This document shows positions 1 through 11,479 of a stretch of 64,000 nucleotides of DNA, piece by piece. Made by a program: the position numbers and the translations under genes. Source of the stretch: Nageia nagi. Taxonomy: Eukaryota > Pinophyta. The notes under the pieces are model-generated. The model was not told the origin of the DNA and did not search any database. It saw only the letters and a list, made by a program, of their open reading frames with translations. Location of the stretch: contig JBITNC010000001.1 of NCBI GenBank assembly GCA_050084985.1, positions 196,354,001 through 196,418,000 of the forward strand, read 5' to 3'. The first letter of the stretch is position 1; each line of letters opens with the position of its first letter.

Positions 1-87
1 GGTATCAAATGATACCTTTAAGTATTAGTGAACTTACATAGAATATTATTACATAACCTTTACAATAATGCATTATACATTCCAACA
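1..87 (-). repeat. Partial 3' LTR of the copia element
   Basis: On the minus strand the LTR begins TGTTGGAATG at position 87, the typical copia LTR start, directly after a polypurine tract. Only the first 87 bases are inside the window. Confidence 0.7.
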
Positions 88-99
88 CTCCCTCTTAAT
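88..99 (-). promoter_or_regulatory. Polypurine tract of the copia element
   Basis: The plus strand reads CTCCCTCTTAAT, so the minus strand reads ATTAAGAGGGAG immediately before the LTR start TGTTGGA. This is the expected plus-strand primer site for reverse transcription. Confidence 0.7.
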
Positions 100-899
100 G
101 CACTATTGGGATAGAGTGAATAAGAGAGAAGAAAGAGAGAAAGTAAGAGAGTTATCCTCCAAAAAAATACAATGGAGATGAGAAGTTTTTACATATTTGT
201 GAAGTAAGAAATATCTAGTTTAAAATTCATTACTTTACTAAATACAATCATTAACCACAATTGGTTTCAATGTACATGAAGTAGTCATCCAACTAGAAGT
301 CATTAAGAGTCTCCAAGAGCCTGCTTATCCAAAGTAAGTAATCTACAATCTCAAAGAAACCTGTAGGTCATAATTAGCTCAAATAATAAGATCAATTAGA
401 TGCAACATATTCATATCAACAAGGATAGATGAACCACACAAATGCCATCATGAACTAATTAGTGGTGCACTATAAGTTATCACGAAGATGCCATGCCAAA
501 AACTCATAGTCACTTATTGCATATAAAACATGTGTTGATTATTATTACAAAATAGAGCATGCACATACAAATTTCTCACATATGGATAATTGAATAGTGA
601 TAAAATACACATAAGAGTTCCTCACATATGGATAACTGAATAGTGCTAAATTGGCTAATCTTTTTGCTTTTAAAATTCTATACAATAAGTTCCTCACACA
701 AAGCGAACTTACCATGAAGGTGTATAACAAGATCAACATTATATAGCATAAAATACTCCTAGGGGTCAATTTGTCATCATAAATATGAATTCAACATAAG
801 AATTCAAACTTCACTCCCCCTTAAGGGGAACTTCACCAAATTGATAGCATCCCTAAGCTTACAAAATTAAGTTTTTAAGAGTGACTTAGTTAATAAATT

Positions 900-2480
900 A
901 GTGAATTTTAAGGTGTATGGATAATACTTTAGGTGTATGATGCCATCAACAACCTTCTCCTTGATAAAATAGGCATGGATTTCCATATGTTTTATTCTCT
1001 AATGGAACATAGGATTCTTAGCTAAAGAAATAGCCTATTGATTATCTAAAGAAATCAAATATGAGCCACCTTGCTCATACCCAATTTCTTCTAGAAGATG
1101 CCTTAACCAAATGGCTTCTTGGGCTACAATATACATGGTATGGTACTCATATTCTATGGTAAAAAGAAAAATATTAGGCTACTTATTGGAAGCCTAAGAG
1201 ATAGCACTTGAATCAATGCTATACACATACATAAAGGTTGATTTCCAATCATCTCTATCTCCCCCATAGTCAGAATTTGAGAATCTAGAGAGGAAAAATA
1301 AGGGTAACTTAGAATACTTAAGAGCAAGATCCTTAGTCCCTGTAACATACCTTAAGATTTGCTTAACAACATTTAAGTGCTCAACATATGATTTTTGCAA
1401 GAATCATGCTATCAGATTCACTATAAAGGTAATATTTGGTTTGGAAATAGTTAAATACAAAAGACTACCAATTAATTACCTATAAGCTATAGCATCAACC
1501 AATTGAGAGTTGGAACTTAGAGAAATAATAATTCTAGGAGAGATTGGGATTGTACAATATCTACATTATTTCATTCCAAACTTTTGCAAGAAGTTTGATA
1601 TATACTTAGATTGACTAAGATAAGTACAATCCTTATATTAGCATACTTACATTCCAAGGTAGTAGTGTAAGAGACCAAGATAAATCATTTCAAATGTTGC
1701 TTTAAGTTTTGATATGCACTCTTGAATGATTTCATCATTATTCCCAATTATTAGAAGATCATCCATATAAATGAGAACCAAGACCACATCTTTTCCTTGA
1801 TTTAGCACATATAGATTAAAGTTAAAAAAACACTTAGAGAATCCATTATCTACAAAGTACCTTGAAATATTTATATACCAAGCTTAAGGTGCATGCTTAA
1901 GTCCATGCAAAGGCTTCTTTAGCTTACACACAAAGGACTCTTTACTTTCTATAATAAATCCTTCTAGTTGATTCATGAATATTTTCATATCTAAGCCACC
2001 ATTGAAAAAAACACTCTAAACATCAAGTTGAAAAACTTTCCATCCTTGAGCTATAGAAAGAGCAAGGATAATTATCATAGTAGGCATCTTTGCCATGAAA
2101 GAAAAGGTTTTCTCATAATCTACATCATATTTCTAAGCAAACCCTTTAGCTACTAACCTTGCATTGAATTACTCAATATCCCCAATTGAATTGAACTTGA
2201 CCTTATAGATCCACTTATTGCTAATCACATTCATCTCATTGAAATAAGGAATCAAATCCTAAGTTTTATTTTTCATAAGAACCTCATACTCCACTTGCAT
2301 GGCTTCCATCTAGCACCCATGCTTATTGCCAGTCTTGGAAAATAAGGATTTTTTCAAGGTCAAGTTCCTTGTTACCCTTTATATTGGATAATTTTGTTCC
2401 TAAGGTGACTTGTCTACACTAATATCTAACCAACTAGGTGTAACTAAATAGTCCTTTAGATCATTAACATCCTCATTAGA
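900..2480 (-). pseudogene. Copia reverse transcriptase and RNase H, broken
   Basis: Minus-strand translation gives the copia RT landmarks in order: the WKVFQLDV segment (about 2043-2020), a KKPLHGLKHAP segment near 1900 (family form KKALYGLKQAP), and the catalytic YMDDLLIIG around 1767-1745. RNase H follows, with QILRYVTGTKDLALKYSK (about 1370-1310) and a degraded SDYGGDRDDWKST (normally SDWAGD..DRKST). Several in-frame stops interrupt the RT between 2260 and 1400, so it is inactive. The YMDD catalytic pair itself survives. The family normally copies element RNA into cDNA and removes the RNA strand. Confidence 0.88.
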
Positions 2481-3400
2481 AGCAAATTATTTAGAAAATT
2501 CATTGAACTTTACATCCCTTGAAACAAACATGGCTTTGTATGATGGCGAGTAAAGCTTGTAGCCTCTATCCTGACTAGCATAACCCAAAAAGATGCATTT
2601 TTTAGCTCTTTTTTCTAACTTCTTACTTTTCTCAAAAACAATATAGGATAATGCTTCACAACCAAACACCCTAAGGTGTAAAATGTTAGGTTTTCTTCTT
2701 GACCATGCTTCAAAAGGAGTTTTACATTGAACATCTTTTATGGGACACCTATTCAAGGTGTAAATAGCAAAGCTCATAGCTTCACCCCATAAGAAACTAG
2801 GAAGATTACCCAACATGCATCTATCCATTTCCATAATTATTCTATTTTTCTTTTTGACAACATCATTCTACTGAGGAGTGTATGGAATTGTAAATTGCCT
2901 CTTCATTCCATACTTAGTATAATAGTCATTGAAATCATCACTATTATATTCTCCCCCATTATATAATCTCAACATCTTGATTTTAAGGTTAGTTTGATTC
3001 TTAATAAAGGCCTTAAAAGTTTTAAAAATCTCAAAGGTTTGATCCTTGTGCTCAAGTAGATACCCAAAGGTCATTCTACTAAAGTCATTAATGAAGGTCA
3101 AGATATAATATGCTCCTCCAAGTGACTTAGTTTAAAATAGACCTATCAAATTTGAATGCGCAAGTTGAAGAGGTTGAGATGCTCTTATTACCTTATCTTT
3201 TTCAAACTTTTGTTTATGAATCTTGTCAAGAATGCACTTCTTGCATAGACCAAATGAAGGAGAAATTGAAGGCAAACCTTCCACAAGTTCTTGGTATTTC
3301 ATGACTTGAATACTCTTGTGGTTAAGATGTTCTAAATGTTGGCATCAAATATTGCATCGAGAACACACACTAGTAGCAAGACACATTTTTGGTGGAACTT
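2481..3400 (-). pseudogene. Copia integrase, broken
   Basis: Minus-strand reading frames between 3101 and 2487 match the copia integrase core and C-terminal part. They include a degraded GGEYNSDDFNDYY segment (normally SDNGGEF), KYGMKRQFTIPYTPQ, a WGEAMSFAIYTLNRCP segment, the FGCEALSYI region, and the ending KKCIFLGYASQDRGYKLYSP followed by SRDVKFNE. A break falls between the two halves near 2840-2870, where the PQQNGVAER-type segment is disrupted. The upstream zinc-binding (GAG-pre-integrase) part, about 3350-3200, is present but shifted in frame. Integrase would insert the element cDNA; this copy cannot be expressed whole. Confidence 0.88.
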
Positions 3401-3419
3401 GCTCCATAATTTAGAGATT

Positions 3420-4716
3420 ATATTTCACTGATCCTTTAACCAATGTGGCAAGTCCTTTCTTAATGCACTAGGATTGAGATTTGAACTCAAAAAAGTACCC
3501 TTTTTAACAACTTATATCATAAAGAGAAGGTTCATCCTATGCTTAGGAACGTAGAGCACATTATTAAGAACCTTAGTGTGAATCAACACACTTCCAATTC
3601 TTTGGAATTCAAGGTAGAGTTAACATCTATCACAATTGCATCTTTTCTATACTTGTGAAAGTTCTCAAACTTTTCCTTTTCAAAGCATAGGTGATTAGTG
3701 CAACTAGAATCAACAATCCAATTAGATGAAAAAGAGCAAGACATGGAGTAGAGCATTGCAACAAAATTAGCTTGAATATTCTTCTTTCCTTTGCAATTCT
3801 TTACATTTCCAATGCCTTTGTTCTTTTCCTCTTTTTTCTTTTTGTAGCAATCAACTTCTTTGTGACCTTGGATGCCATCAAAATTTTCCTTAGCATAAGG
3901 ATTATTTGATTTGCCTTTTCCATCTCTTTGCTTGAAATGGTTGTTGTTGCCATTGTTCTTGCTACTGTTGTTGTTGTTCTTCTTGTTGTCATTATTGCCA
4001 TTATTCCTACTGTTATTATAGCCATTACCTTTTTTCTCAAACCTTTTAGAGGAAAAAGGATAAGATTTCTTTTAATAGTTAAACTTCCACTTGAAAGGGA
4101 TTTTCATTGCTCCAATATCAATGTTATTATTCTTAGAAGAAGAATTCAACACCTTTTTGTTAATGGTTTCCTCATTCTTCAAAATGAACCTAGAAAGGTT
4201 CTCAAGGGAGAAGACTTCTTCTTCATCATCAAGCCTTATTTCCATAACCATCACAAAGTTTCCAAACTTTGAAGAATGATCCATGAACTCATAATTGATC
4301 CAACTACACCCACATGTAATAATTTGGGTCCTAATGTCAATGATTTTGTTCAAGTAGATGGCCACATTTTCATCTTCCCTTCAATGAGATTGAAGCAATT
4401 TTTGGAGAATCGTAAACCTTTTTGAAAAATTTGAGCCAAGGAATATTTGCTTAAGCTTATCCCAAGATTATTTTGCTAAGGTTTAAGAGGAAATAAATAG
4501 GATCACATTATCTAAAAATATGCAAAAGATCATGTAGGTTGCCAACTCATTCTTTGTGTTGGAAGCCTCTAGTGCCTTCTCATCTTTAGGAGGTACAAGG
4601 TTCTCATTCACAATTTGCCAAAGCTTTCTTACTTGAAATTCAACTCTCATCCATGGTTTACAAATACCAAAATTGAAACCATCAAGAATGTGTTTGGGTA
4701 AAAAATATTCTCCCAT
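3420..4716 (-). pseudogene. Copia gag and protease, broken
   Basis: The gag start is taken at 4716 because the first residues (MGEYFLPKHILDGFNFGI, then KPWMRVEFQVRKLWQIVN) match the N-terminal copia gag pattern 'DGxNFxxWKxRMxxxL'. A central segment covers 4365-4072. An asparagine-rich spacer lies at about 4030-3930 and then a degraded zinc knuckle, where QGHKEVDC keeps the His and last Cys but the first two Cys are lost. The protease active-site motif is WIVDSSCT at 3720-3697 (family WIVDSGCT). Stops and frameshifts separate these blocks. The Asn-rich spacer is an AAT/AAC-type triplet run, which produces long hydrophobic or Thr-rich reading frames on other frames that are not genes. Confidence 0.85.
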
Positions 4717-7195
4717 TTTCTACACAAGAATGTAAAACATAATAAGCATGTAATTAACAACATTATATGTTAAGTAAAAATACATGTTAATTTTAATCAA
4801 AAAAACATGCATAATTTGTTTCACTAGGGTAAATGTTTTACAACTCAAATAATAATCCATGTACCCAAATAAATTTCTCATCTTAAGAATTGTAGATGTA
4901 GAGTGACATTGTTGAGGCTTGTTTTCTTATCTAAAATTAGGTCTTCACTTGGATGCCCACATAAGAGGAGCCCAACTACTACCAATCCTCAACTAGTTCA
5001 CCTTGGTTAGTATTATACTCTTACAAGGAGGAGTACCTACTATTTTCCAAGATTATGATATTTATTGGATTGACCAAATTATTAACTTTGATTGGGTTTC
5101 AATTTGTCCTCTTAGGTTATCAAGATAATCCTTGAATGGATGTACAGACATGTGGTATCACTACACACATGCCTTCCCATCTATTGGAGTTATATCCAAA
5201 CCAACAAAGGACTTAGAGGCAATTGAGAAGTATGGAATTTTCACCATTTGTATCATCAAAATTAAAGGATATAGTCCACCTATTCTCACCTCATGGATCC
5301 CCAAATAAGTCATGTTGCAGAATATATGTGTGGATGTGTTCATTTTTAGGGGTTGCTCATATCAATGTTTGCATTTTTTTGTTTGCATAAGAAAATAAAT
5401 CAAAATCAAAAACATGAAGTAAAGAGCATAAGTAAAACATCATCCATTCAAAATTTGAAACTTAAATATCCAATGGGTTTTGTTTACTAACTCCCAAAAG
5501 ACATCTTTACACAAGTCCATAATTTGCACAAGTTGACTAAATACTCAAGCATAAACATGTCTCATTTACATAATTTCACAATTCCATTAACTTTGCATAA
5601 GAAAAAATACTTATATTGCATCATTTCCATAGCTTAAAAAATTTAAGCATGCATTATTCAACTTTGCATAAGGAATAATTACTTAGAGAGGTATAAAAGA
5701 TAATCATGCATCATCTTCATATGTTCATAAGAGTTTTATTAAGGTAAATATAGAGATGCATAACATGAAATATTTCCATAGTTTGCACATGCATAAAAAT
5801 ATCCTAAGTAAAAAAAGGCATGTAACCTTTGCAAAAAAGATCTATAGTTTTTAAGTAAAAATTGATAAATAATTTCCCCCTTTTTACTTAAAAAAATTAT
5901 CTTAAGTAGGATGTTTTTTCTTCAATAAATACTTAATTACAAGTTTATTAAATCATTAAAAATTAAATCTTGGTATAAAAAGTCCTCCAAAATTACTAAA
6001 ATAATGCTTATATAAAGATTTCCTCAAAAAATTTATCTTGCAAAGGAAAAAAAAATTGCTTTTGAACTAATTTAAGGGGTAAAATAACCCCCAAAAAGAA
6101 TTCACTACCTTCCAAGTCTGCAAGAATTAAATGAAAAGAGTAGACACATACTCCTACTAAATGCATATTTAATGCTAATTTGAATTCTTTACTTCATGCT
6201 AAATCATGATAATTAAAGCAATTCATGATGAGAAAAAGAAAACTTGCTTGTAAGAAGGCAAAAAAATACTACCTCAATAAATGAAACATGTTTGAATGGG
6301 CCATAAGTGAGAGAGACAAAATAAGGGCCATGTGAGTGCAAAGTGGGAGATATGCTCCTATGATAAGGAGTTGAGCAGATGAGTTAGGGAATACAAATGC
6401 ATTTGATTTATGCATGGACTTGGTTTTGAGTCCCATGGAGTCCTATGCATGTGGATATCAGAGACACCACACCATCTATACATTTATTTACAAGAGGAGG
6501 CATGCAAAGTAAATTCTTTGAGGAGAGAAGAGAATGCACTGAGACAACAACACACCTTGCCATGAGGGTCACTGCAAGGTTAGATTATAGGTGCATAGGA
6601 GGAGGGAACTAAGTAAAGGGGCCAAGCTTGATGGTGAGGAGAGAGGCTCCTTGAAGGTCAACACTATAGGAGAGAGGCTATGAGGGAGGAAAAAGGAGAT
6701 GGTTTGAAAACAAGGATGGCTAGAAGAGGTTGCAAGCCATTTTATCTTCCCATATTCATGTAGGACAAAGGGATAAATGCAACAAAATAAAAAAAGGATA
6801 TTAAGATGTAGTAGAGAGACATACAAGGGCTATGGAGTGGGTAAGCAATGGATGGAATTGTGAGAACTTCTAGCAGTAATAAGAGATAGATGAGGGCTAC
6901 AAAGGACTTCTAATAATTAGTTTCTCAAGAGAGTTGAGTGAAGGGGTAAGGCAATAGTCACACAAGGTCAGACCCTACTATTGATGTCTACCAACAAGAA
7001 TCTCTTCACCTTTAGACTACATAATACTAGCTATGGAGCTTCTTAAATTTGAAAAGGGTGTAATATTGCAAGCATTAGGTGTAAATTGTATTGCAAATAA
7101 ATGATGATTATTTTATTTAAAAAAATGCAAAGATAATGTTTGGGAAGAAAGAATGCTTCCAAAAAAAAAGATAAGAATTTGCCTTTCCCTCCTCC

Positions 7196-7198
<3 letters not shown>
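4717..7198. other. Region without recognisable gene upstream of the copia gag
   Basis: About 2.5 kb of A/T-rich sequence with short homopurine stretches (about 6490-6900) and no reading frame I can assign. A copia leader is normally under a few hundred bases, so this is either a separate insertion or unrelated DNA. Short minus-strand frames near 5161-5343 and 6569-6826 show no recognisable domain. Confidence 0.5.
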
Positions 7199-7294
<96 letters not shown>

Positions 7295-7299
7295 ATATT
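7199..7299. repeat. (TA)n microsatellite
   Basis: Nearly uninterrupted alternating T and A for about 100 bases with one phase break near 7282. Long dyad-symmetric TA tracts are prone to slippage and cruciform formation. Confidence 0.97.
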
Positions 7300-7654
7300 A
7301 AGAAATTTTATATCATATGACAAAATAATGCAATTTTGTATACTATTTTTTTTTAAATAAAAAATTACTAACATAAGAGGTTAGTAAAAAAAATCACATT
7401 ACATTTCCATTGTGATGAAAAAAAAGAGCTAACACATAAAATGTGACCATATACAAAATAAACTCACACATAAAATGTGTCAGGATTCTAATTAAAAAAA
7501 GAAAAAAAGAAAGGAGGTTATACCTTCTTAAATATTTTACCTCACAAGGTTGTAGGTGAGAGAAGAAGACTTCTAAGTTGAAGAAGGATTAGAAACCTCC
7601 AAGATGTAAAAGAGGAGTTTCTACACCAAGGATGTGAAGAGGAGCCTCCAAGGT

Positions 7655-7666
7655 GCTCTGATACCA
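7655..7666 (-). promoter_or_regulatory. Primer-binding site (tRNA-iMet type) beside an LTR edge
   Basis: The plus strand reads GCTCTGATACCA, whose reverse complement TGGTATCAGAGC is the standard plant LTR-retrotransposon site complementary to initiator tRNA-Met. Two bases later (7669) a TGAGATAATT sequence looks like the inner edge of the 5' LTR of a minus-strand element. The outer LTR end and a partner LTR were not found, so it may be the displaced 5' end of the copia element to the left or a different element. Confidence 0.65.
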
Positions 7667-7668
7667 AA

Positions 7669-9440
7669 TGAGATAATTGAACTATAACATAAGCAACTCT
7701 ATATTAAAGCTCATAATTCACATATAACAAACTCATAAAGCAATCTCACAACACAACACAAGATGTAAGTGGTTCCTCCAAGGTGGAGTACATCCATTAA
7801 CTAGAGGACTTTGATTTGTGAATTGTTTACAACCATTGGAAAGCTTATAAAATTTTCTATGTTAAGTTATGAAACTAGATTAAAATTATTATTTTATATG
7901 AATAACCCCATTTTAGAGCCTCTAAATCCTTCAAAATTAAGTTTAAAGGTTTCAATTTTTTTCATAACCACATTTATTTATAATATCTTCCACTCATTTG
8001 GCATATATCAATAAGACACATTTTTTTCTTGATACTTACCATATGGCATGTTAGCCATGACACCAACTAGCTTGAGAATTCTATATAAATAAGACAAATT
8101 ATAATGTTTTTTCATCAGCCAAACAAATGAGCACTTAAGGTGTTTCCATGATCTCTTATACGATGTTACTTTATTCCTAATCATTCTCATTTTTTGTTCT
8201 AGAAGCTATCATTCTACTCCTTTGGCATAATGTGTTTTTGTTATTCTTTGGTACTATTGGAGTATTTTTATTTTCTATTAAAGTTCAAAGGAATCATATC
8301 ATTTTTGGTATAAATAAAGAGTTTCCACCCAAAAGTGGTTACATTGTATAGAATATATTTTAGTGATCTTATTCCTATTTGATGACTATGTGAGAGTTAT
8401 AGTGGTTGGAAAATATTCTTGCAATAAATATGGTCTTTCATATTTTACATTTTATTATGAACTTTTGTTTCCATATAATTTTTTGGTCTCTTTTTACACC
8501 CTGTGAACATATAGACTATGAGTATATTTAAGGAAATAAATAAATTAGAACACCATAAGGTAGAAAATATGGTATCTAAATGAATATATCATAATAGAAT
8601 TTAGACATCCAAATGAAGAAAAAATGTAGGATATATTATTACTAAGGAAATAATAGACTGGAATTAGTAGATATATAGGTAGATCATTCTTTTAAGGTAT
8701 TCGCTTGTAGGATCTATCATTGGTACCCAATGATATGGTTCTTCTAACCACATTTACAACTCACCATAAGTAATCAAAGATAGCAATTCATTTAACTAAA
8801 CTCATAAGATCAATAATAAGTTCATAAAACTCTAATGCCAAATACAAGAAGCACCATGACAAGCATTGAGTATTGAGCATGAAATATAAAAAAAATATTT
8901 TTTAATAAAATTTTGTACACATGTGCAATAGTGTTACAACCCAAACAATATTTCTTTACAATAAACCCACAAAATCTTTGATTAAGAGGCTCAATCATGG
9001 ATATGGTGATAAAAAAATGAGGTTAGTGACCACCACAATCTTGACCTCAACCAAGAATAAGACTAGTAGGGTTAGGAGATCGATGACCAATCTTCAATGT
9101 CAATGGATTGGCAAGTCAAACTATTTCCCTTATATCAACATCCTAACTCATGGTAAGTGGAGTCAAATCATTTGGATAAAAAGAAATGTACATATAGTCA
9201 TTTGTGAGTAGATCAAATGTTTTCATGATGTGGTTGTTGAGTACATCAAAGGTTAATGGTACTCCATATAGTATTATACTTTCCTTTGTACACTCTATTG
9301 TTGATTCTTTAGTTATGGTTTTATATTGAAACTATCCAAAATAATATTAGATAAATAAATAAATAATGAAATTACATAAAAATAATAAAAACCATTACCC
9401 TTATAATTTTGTCCATATCATAAAAAGTCACCTTGAATAT
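7669..9440. other. LTR-like start followed by unassigned AT-rich DNA
   Basis: Begins with a probable LTR edge (TGAGATAATT). The rest shows no recognisable coding domain on either strand. The longest plus-strand frame (8921-9211, 96 codons) has no family signature and is probably chance. Confidence 0.4.
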
Positions 9441-9900
9441 GATATGTTAACTGATTCCAATAGTTAACAGTTTAGCTCTCCTCATTTAAACATGAAAGTT
9501 CATAAGTAATTCCTAATAAATTGATCTCCCATATCACAAAATCCCCAACTTCTCCCATTCTAGTAGGATCTATATTAGGTACAAGTAGCTGATAATCATC
9601 CAACTCAGATATCATAACTTGTATCAAAATATATCCCTCTTTGATTATGTTACCATGATACTTTCTAGTAGGATCATCATTATGCACATTCCCAAACCCT
9701 ACTATTTTACCATCAAGATGGAGAATATGTATCTTTTTTCCCTTTCTAATTTCCTTCATGCTAAAACCAAACTTCCCACAATAGCCATTATTTGCTCCAT
9801 TATTGGTAGAATGTATCTGCATGTCATAATATCATGGTTTAGAGGATATAAAGGGAATTCAAAAATAAATTAATTAATTAAACTTAATGGAAAATGTAAT
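9440..9900 (-). pseudogene. DUF8039-like transposon-associated domain, copy 1
   Basis: A minus-strand frame of 116 codons (9822-9472) contains the order 'LDGKIVGFGNVHNDDP', a KEGYILIQVMISELDDYQL segment, then VPNIDPTRMGEVGDFVIWE. This resembles the DUF8039 module found near plant CACTA/En-Spm and similar transposon proteins: a short beta-rich domain with a conserved late 'P....MGEAVGxxVxWP' block. A second diverged copy lies 572 bp to the right. Start and exon structure are unknown. The family match is from memory of the pattern, not a search; an unrelated plant domain of similar layout is possible. Confidence 0.5.
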
Positions 9901-9924
9901 TAAAAATAATAAATTAACACGATG

Positions 9925-10020
9925 CATGATGCAAATATAGTTTGATGGAATGCATTGATTGGAGGATATGCATAGCATGATGTAGACATAGTTTCATGGA
10001 CTACAATGATCAAGTACCAT
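9925..10020 (+). pseudogene. PPR repeat fragment
   Basis: Translates in part as MHDANIV then a stop, then WNALIGGYA, followed by DVDIVSWTTMI. This is the PPR 'xMxxxDxVSWNxMIxGYAxxG' signature of L and S repeats in PLS-class proteins. It sits between the two DUF8039-like copies and is only a scrap. Confidence 0.7.
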
Positions 10021-10059
10021 TCATTTTAGTCCTTTATAGTTTAGCTTACCTTCATAGGT

Positions 10060-10470
10060 AAACCTAAAAGTTCACATGAAATTTATAATAAATTGGTCTC
10101 CCATATCATAAGTCCCCCAACTACTTATCCAATTATAGTAGCATCTCCATTGGGTATGGGTAGCTTGTAATCATTGAACTCATATGCCATTACTTGTATA
10201 GAAACATATCTCTCTCTAATCATGTTACCATGACACTTTCCAATAGGATCATCATTGTCCACATTCCTAGATCCCAATATTTTTCCATCAAGATTAAGCA
10301 TATGTACCTTTTAGTCCTTTCTAATATCATTTATTTCAAAACCAAACTGCCTATAGTTACCATTATTTGATCAACTATTGGCAAAATGTATCTACATGTC
10401 ATAATATCATGGTTTATAAGACATAAAGGGAATTTAGAAATAAAAAAAATTAATTGAACTTAATGGAAAG
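10060..10470 (-). pseudogene. DUF8039-like transposon-associated domain, copy 2
   Basis: Diverged duplicate of the 9440-9900 block. The same blocks are read on the minus strand: LDGKILGSRNVDNDDP, KCHGNMIRERYVSIQVMAYE, then PNGDATIIG followed by a stop and VVGGLMIWE. Both copies continue into similar flanking bases (TCATAATATCATGGTTTA...ACATAAAGGGAATT), so the duplication covers about 450 bp, not just the domain. Copy 2 carries more stops than copy 1. Confidence 0.5.
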
Positions 10471-10703
10471 TAGAATTTAAAATAATCAATTGCCTCATCA
10501 TAATCTTATTTATAAATCCTCATTAACTCTTCATCGTCCATATTTGATGACCCTTTTGTATTTTGCAAATCTTGTAATATCTTATTTATTACAATGTGGG
10601 GTGGTATAAAACTACTGGTTGCATGTTCATTATGCATGTCACAATCACTAATATCTTTGAACACTATATCCTTTAACCTCAAACAACCTTATCCTTTTAT
10701 CAA

Positions 10704-10985
10704 TTAATTTTTTATATGATTCAATCTTTGTATTTTTTTCCTTTTCTCTTGGTCAAAATCTTCAAGATCTTTTAAGATGGAATTCTTTGCTATTTTTGGT
10801 AATTTTTTATGTCCATAGATATCATTTTGCCAACACAATATTTTTTGTGATGTAAGAACCTTATTTATATCCTTCCTTTCATCCAAATATTTTTTTGGAA
10901 TATACTTGTATGACTTAGGAATGCCATTGATTGGCCTCCTACTTCTTGGTAGATGAGGAACTAGTGGAGCATATTTATGATTCAA
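10704..10985 (-). CDS. Hypothetical reading frame, lysine-rich, possible transposon exon
   Basis: 93 codons on the minus strand starting MNHKYAPLVPHLPRSRRP and ending in a basic, charged segment (DLEDFDQEKRKKIQRLNHIKN). I do not recognise a family. It lies downstream of the DUF8039-like copies in the opposite reading direction order, within the same decayed region, so an exon of the same transposon gene is possible. No splice signals were confirmed. It may equally be a chance frame in A/T-rich DNA. Confidence 0.25.
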   Translation of the reverse strand: MNHKYAPLVPHLPRSRRPINGIPKSYKYIPKKYLDERKDINKVLTSQKILCWQNDIYGHKKLPKIAKNSILKDLEDFDQEKRKKIQRLNHIKN

Positions 10986-11479
10986 ACTCCTATGCTCATT
11001 TAACCTTTGAATATCACCCTATCATTTTCCATTGAAAAATGTATAATCATCAAGAAAGAAAAATTATTGTATCATATTACCCTTCCTAGTTTCTTTCCAT
11101 TCTCCTACCACACCAGATACATAAACCTCTCTAGGATCAAGTATCCATTACAACATTATATTTTCCTCAGTGGTAAGTTGTAAGTAATTCTATACATTAG
11201 CTTGTAATGAACATCATAAGTATCACTATTTTTATTATGAATCACAACAAGATATTCAACATATACATGTAGTGCCCCCATAAAATACTAGAAAATCATA
11301 TGTGTAGTATCTGGTACATACCATCTTGAGATAAGATTTTTCAATAAGATACTTTAAAAAACTAAGACCAATGAGTGTAGTATACTTGCAGCTAAGAAAA
11401 GAGTACCAATTACTAAGCCATATTCATTTTAAGGTGCTTTATGATTCATATAATTTGTATGGTTAATAAGGTACATCCT

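Larger units (their letters stand above)
1..4716 (-). mobile_element. Ty1/copia LTR retrotransposon, decayed, right end unresolved
   Basis: Read on the minus strand, the copia domain order is present: gag from 4716, protease near 3720-3697, integrase about 3400-2480, reverse transcriptase about 2260-1410, RNase H down to about 900, then a polypurine tract and the start of the 3' LTR at 87. This order (integrase before RT) defines copia rather than gypsy. Stops and frameshifts occur in every domain, so the element cannot encode a working polyprotein. The 3' LTR runs off the window start. No partner LTR is recognisable just upstream of gag; the nearest primer-binding site is at 7655, about 2.9 kb away, so the 5' side is interrupted or belongs to another element. 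Confidence 0.9.

Noticed and set aside
3801-4272. Thr/Arg-rich minus frame (4040-3801) and strongly hydrophobic plus frame (4272 end)
   Set aside because: Both are alternate frames of the Asn-rich triplet spacer in copia gag; the gag frame explains the bias.
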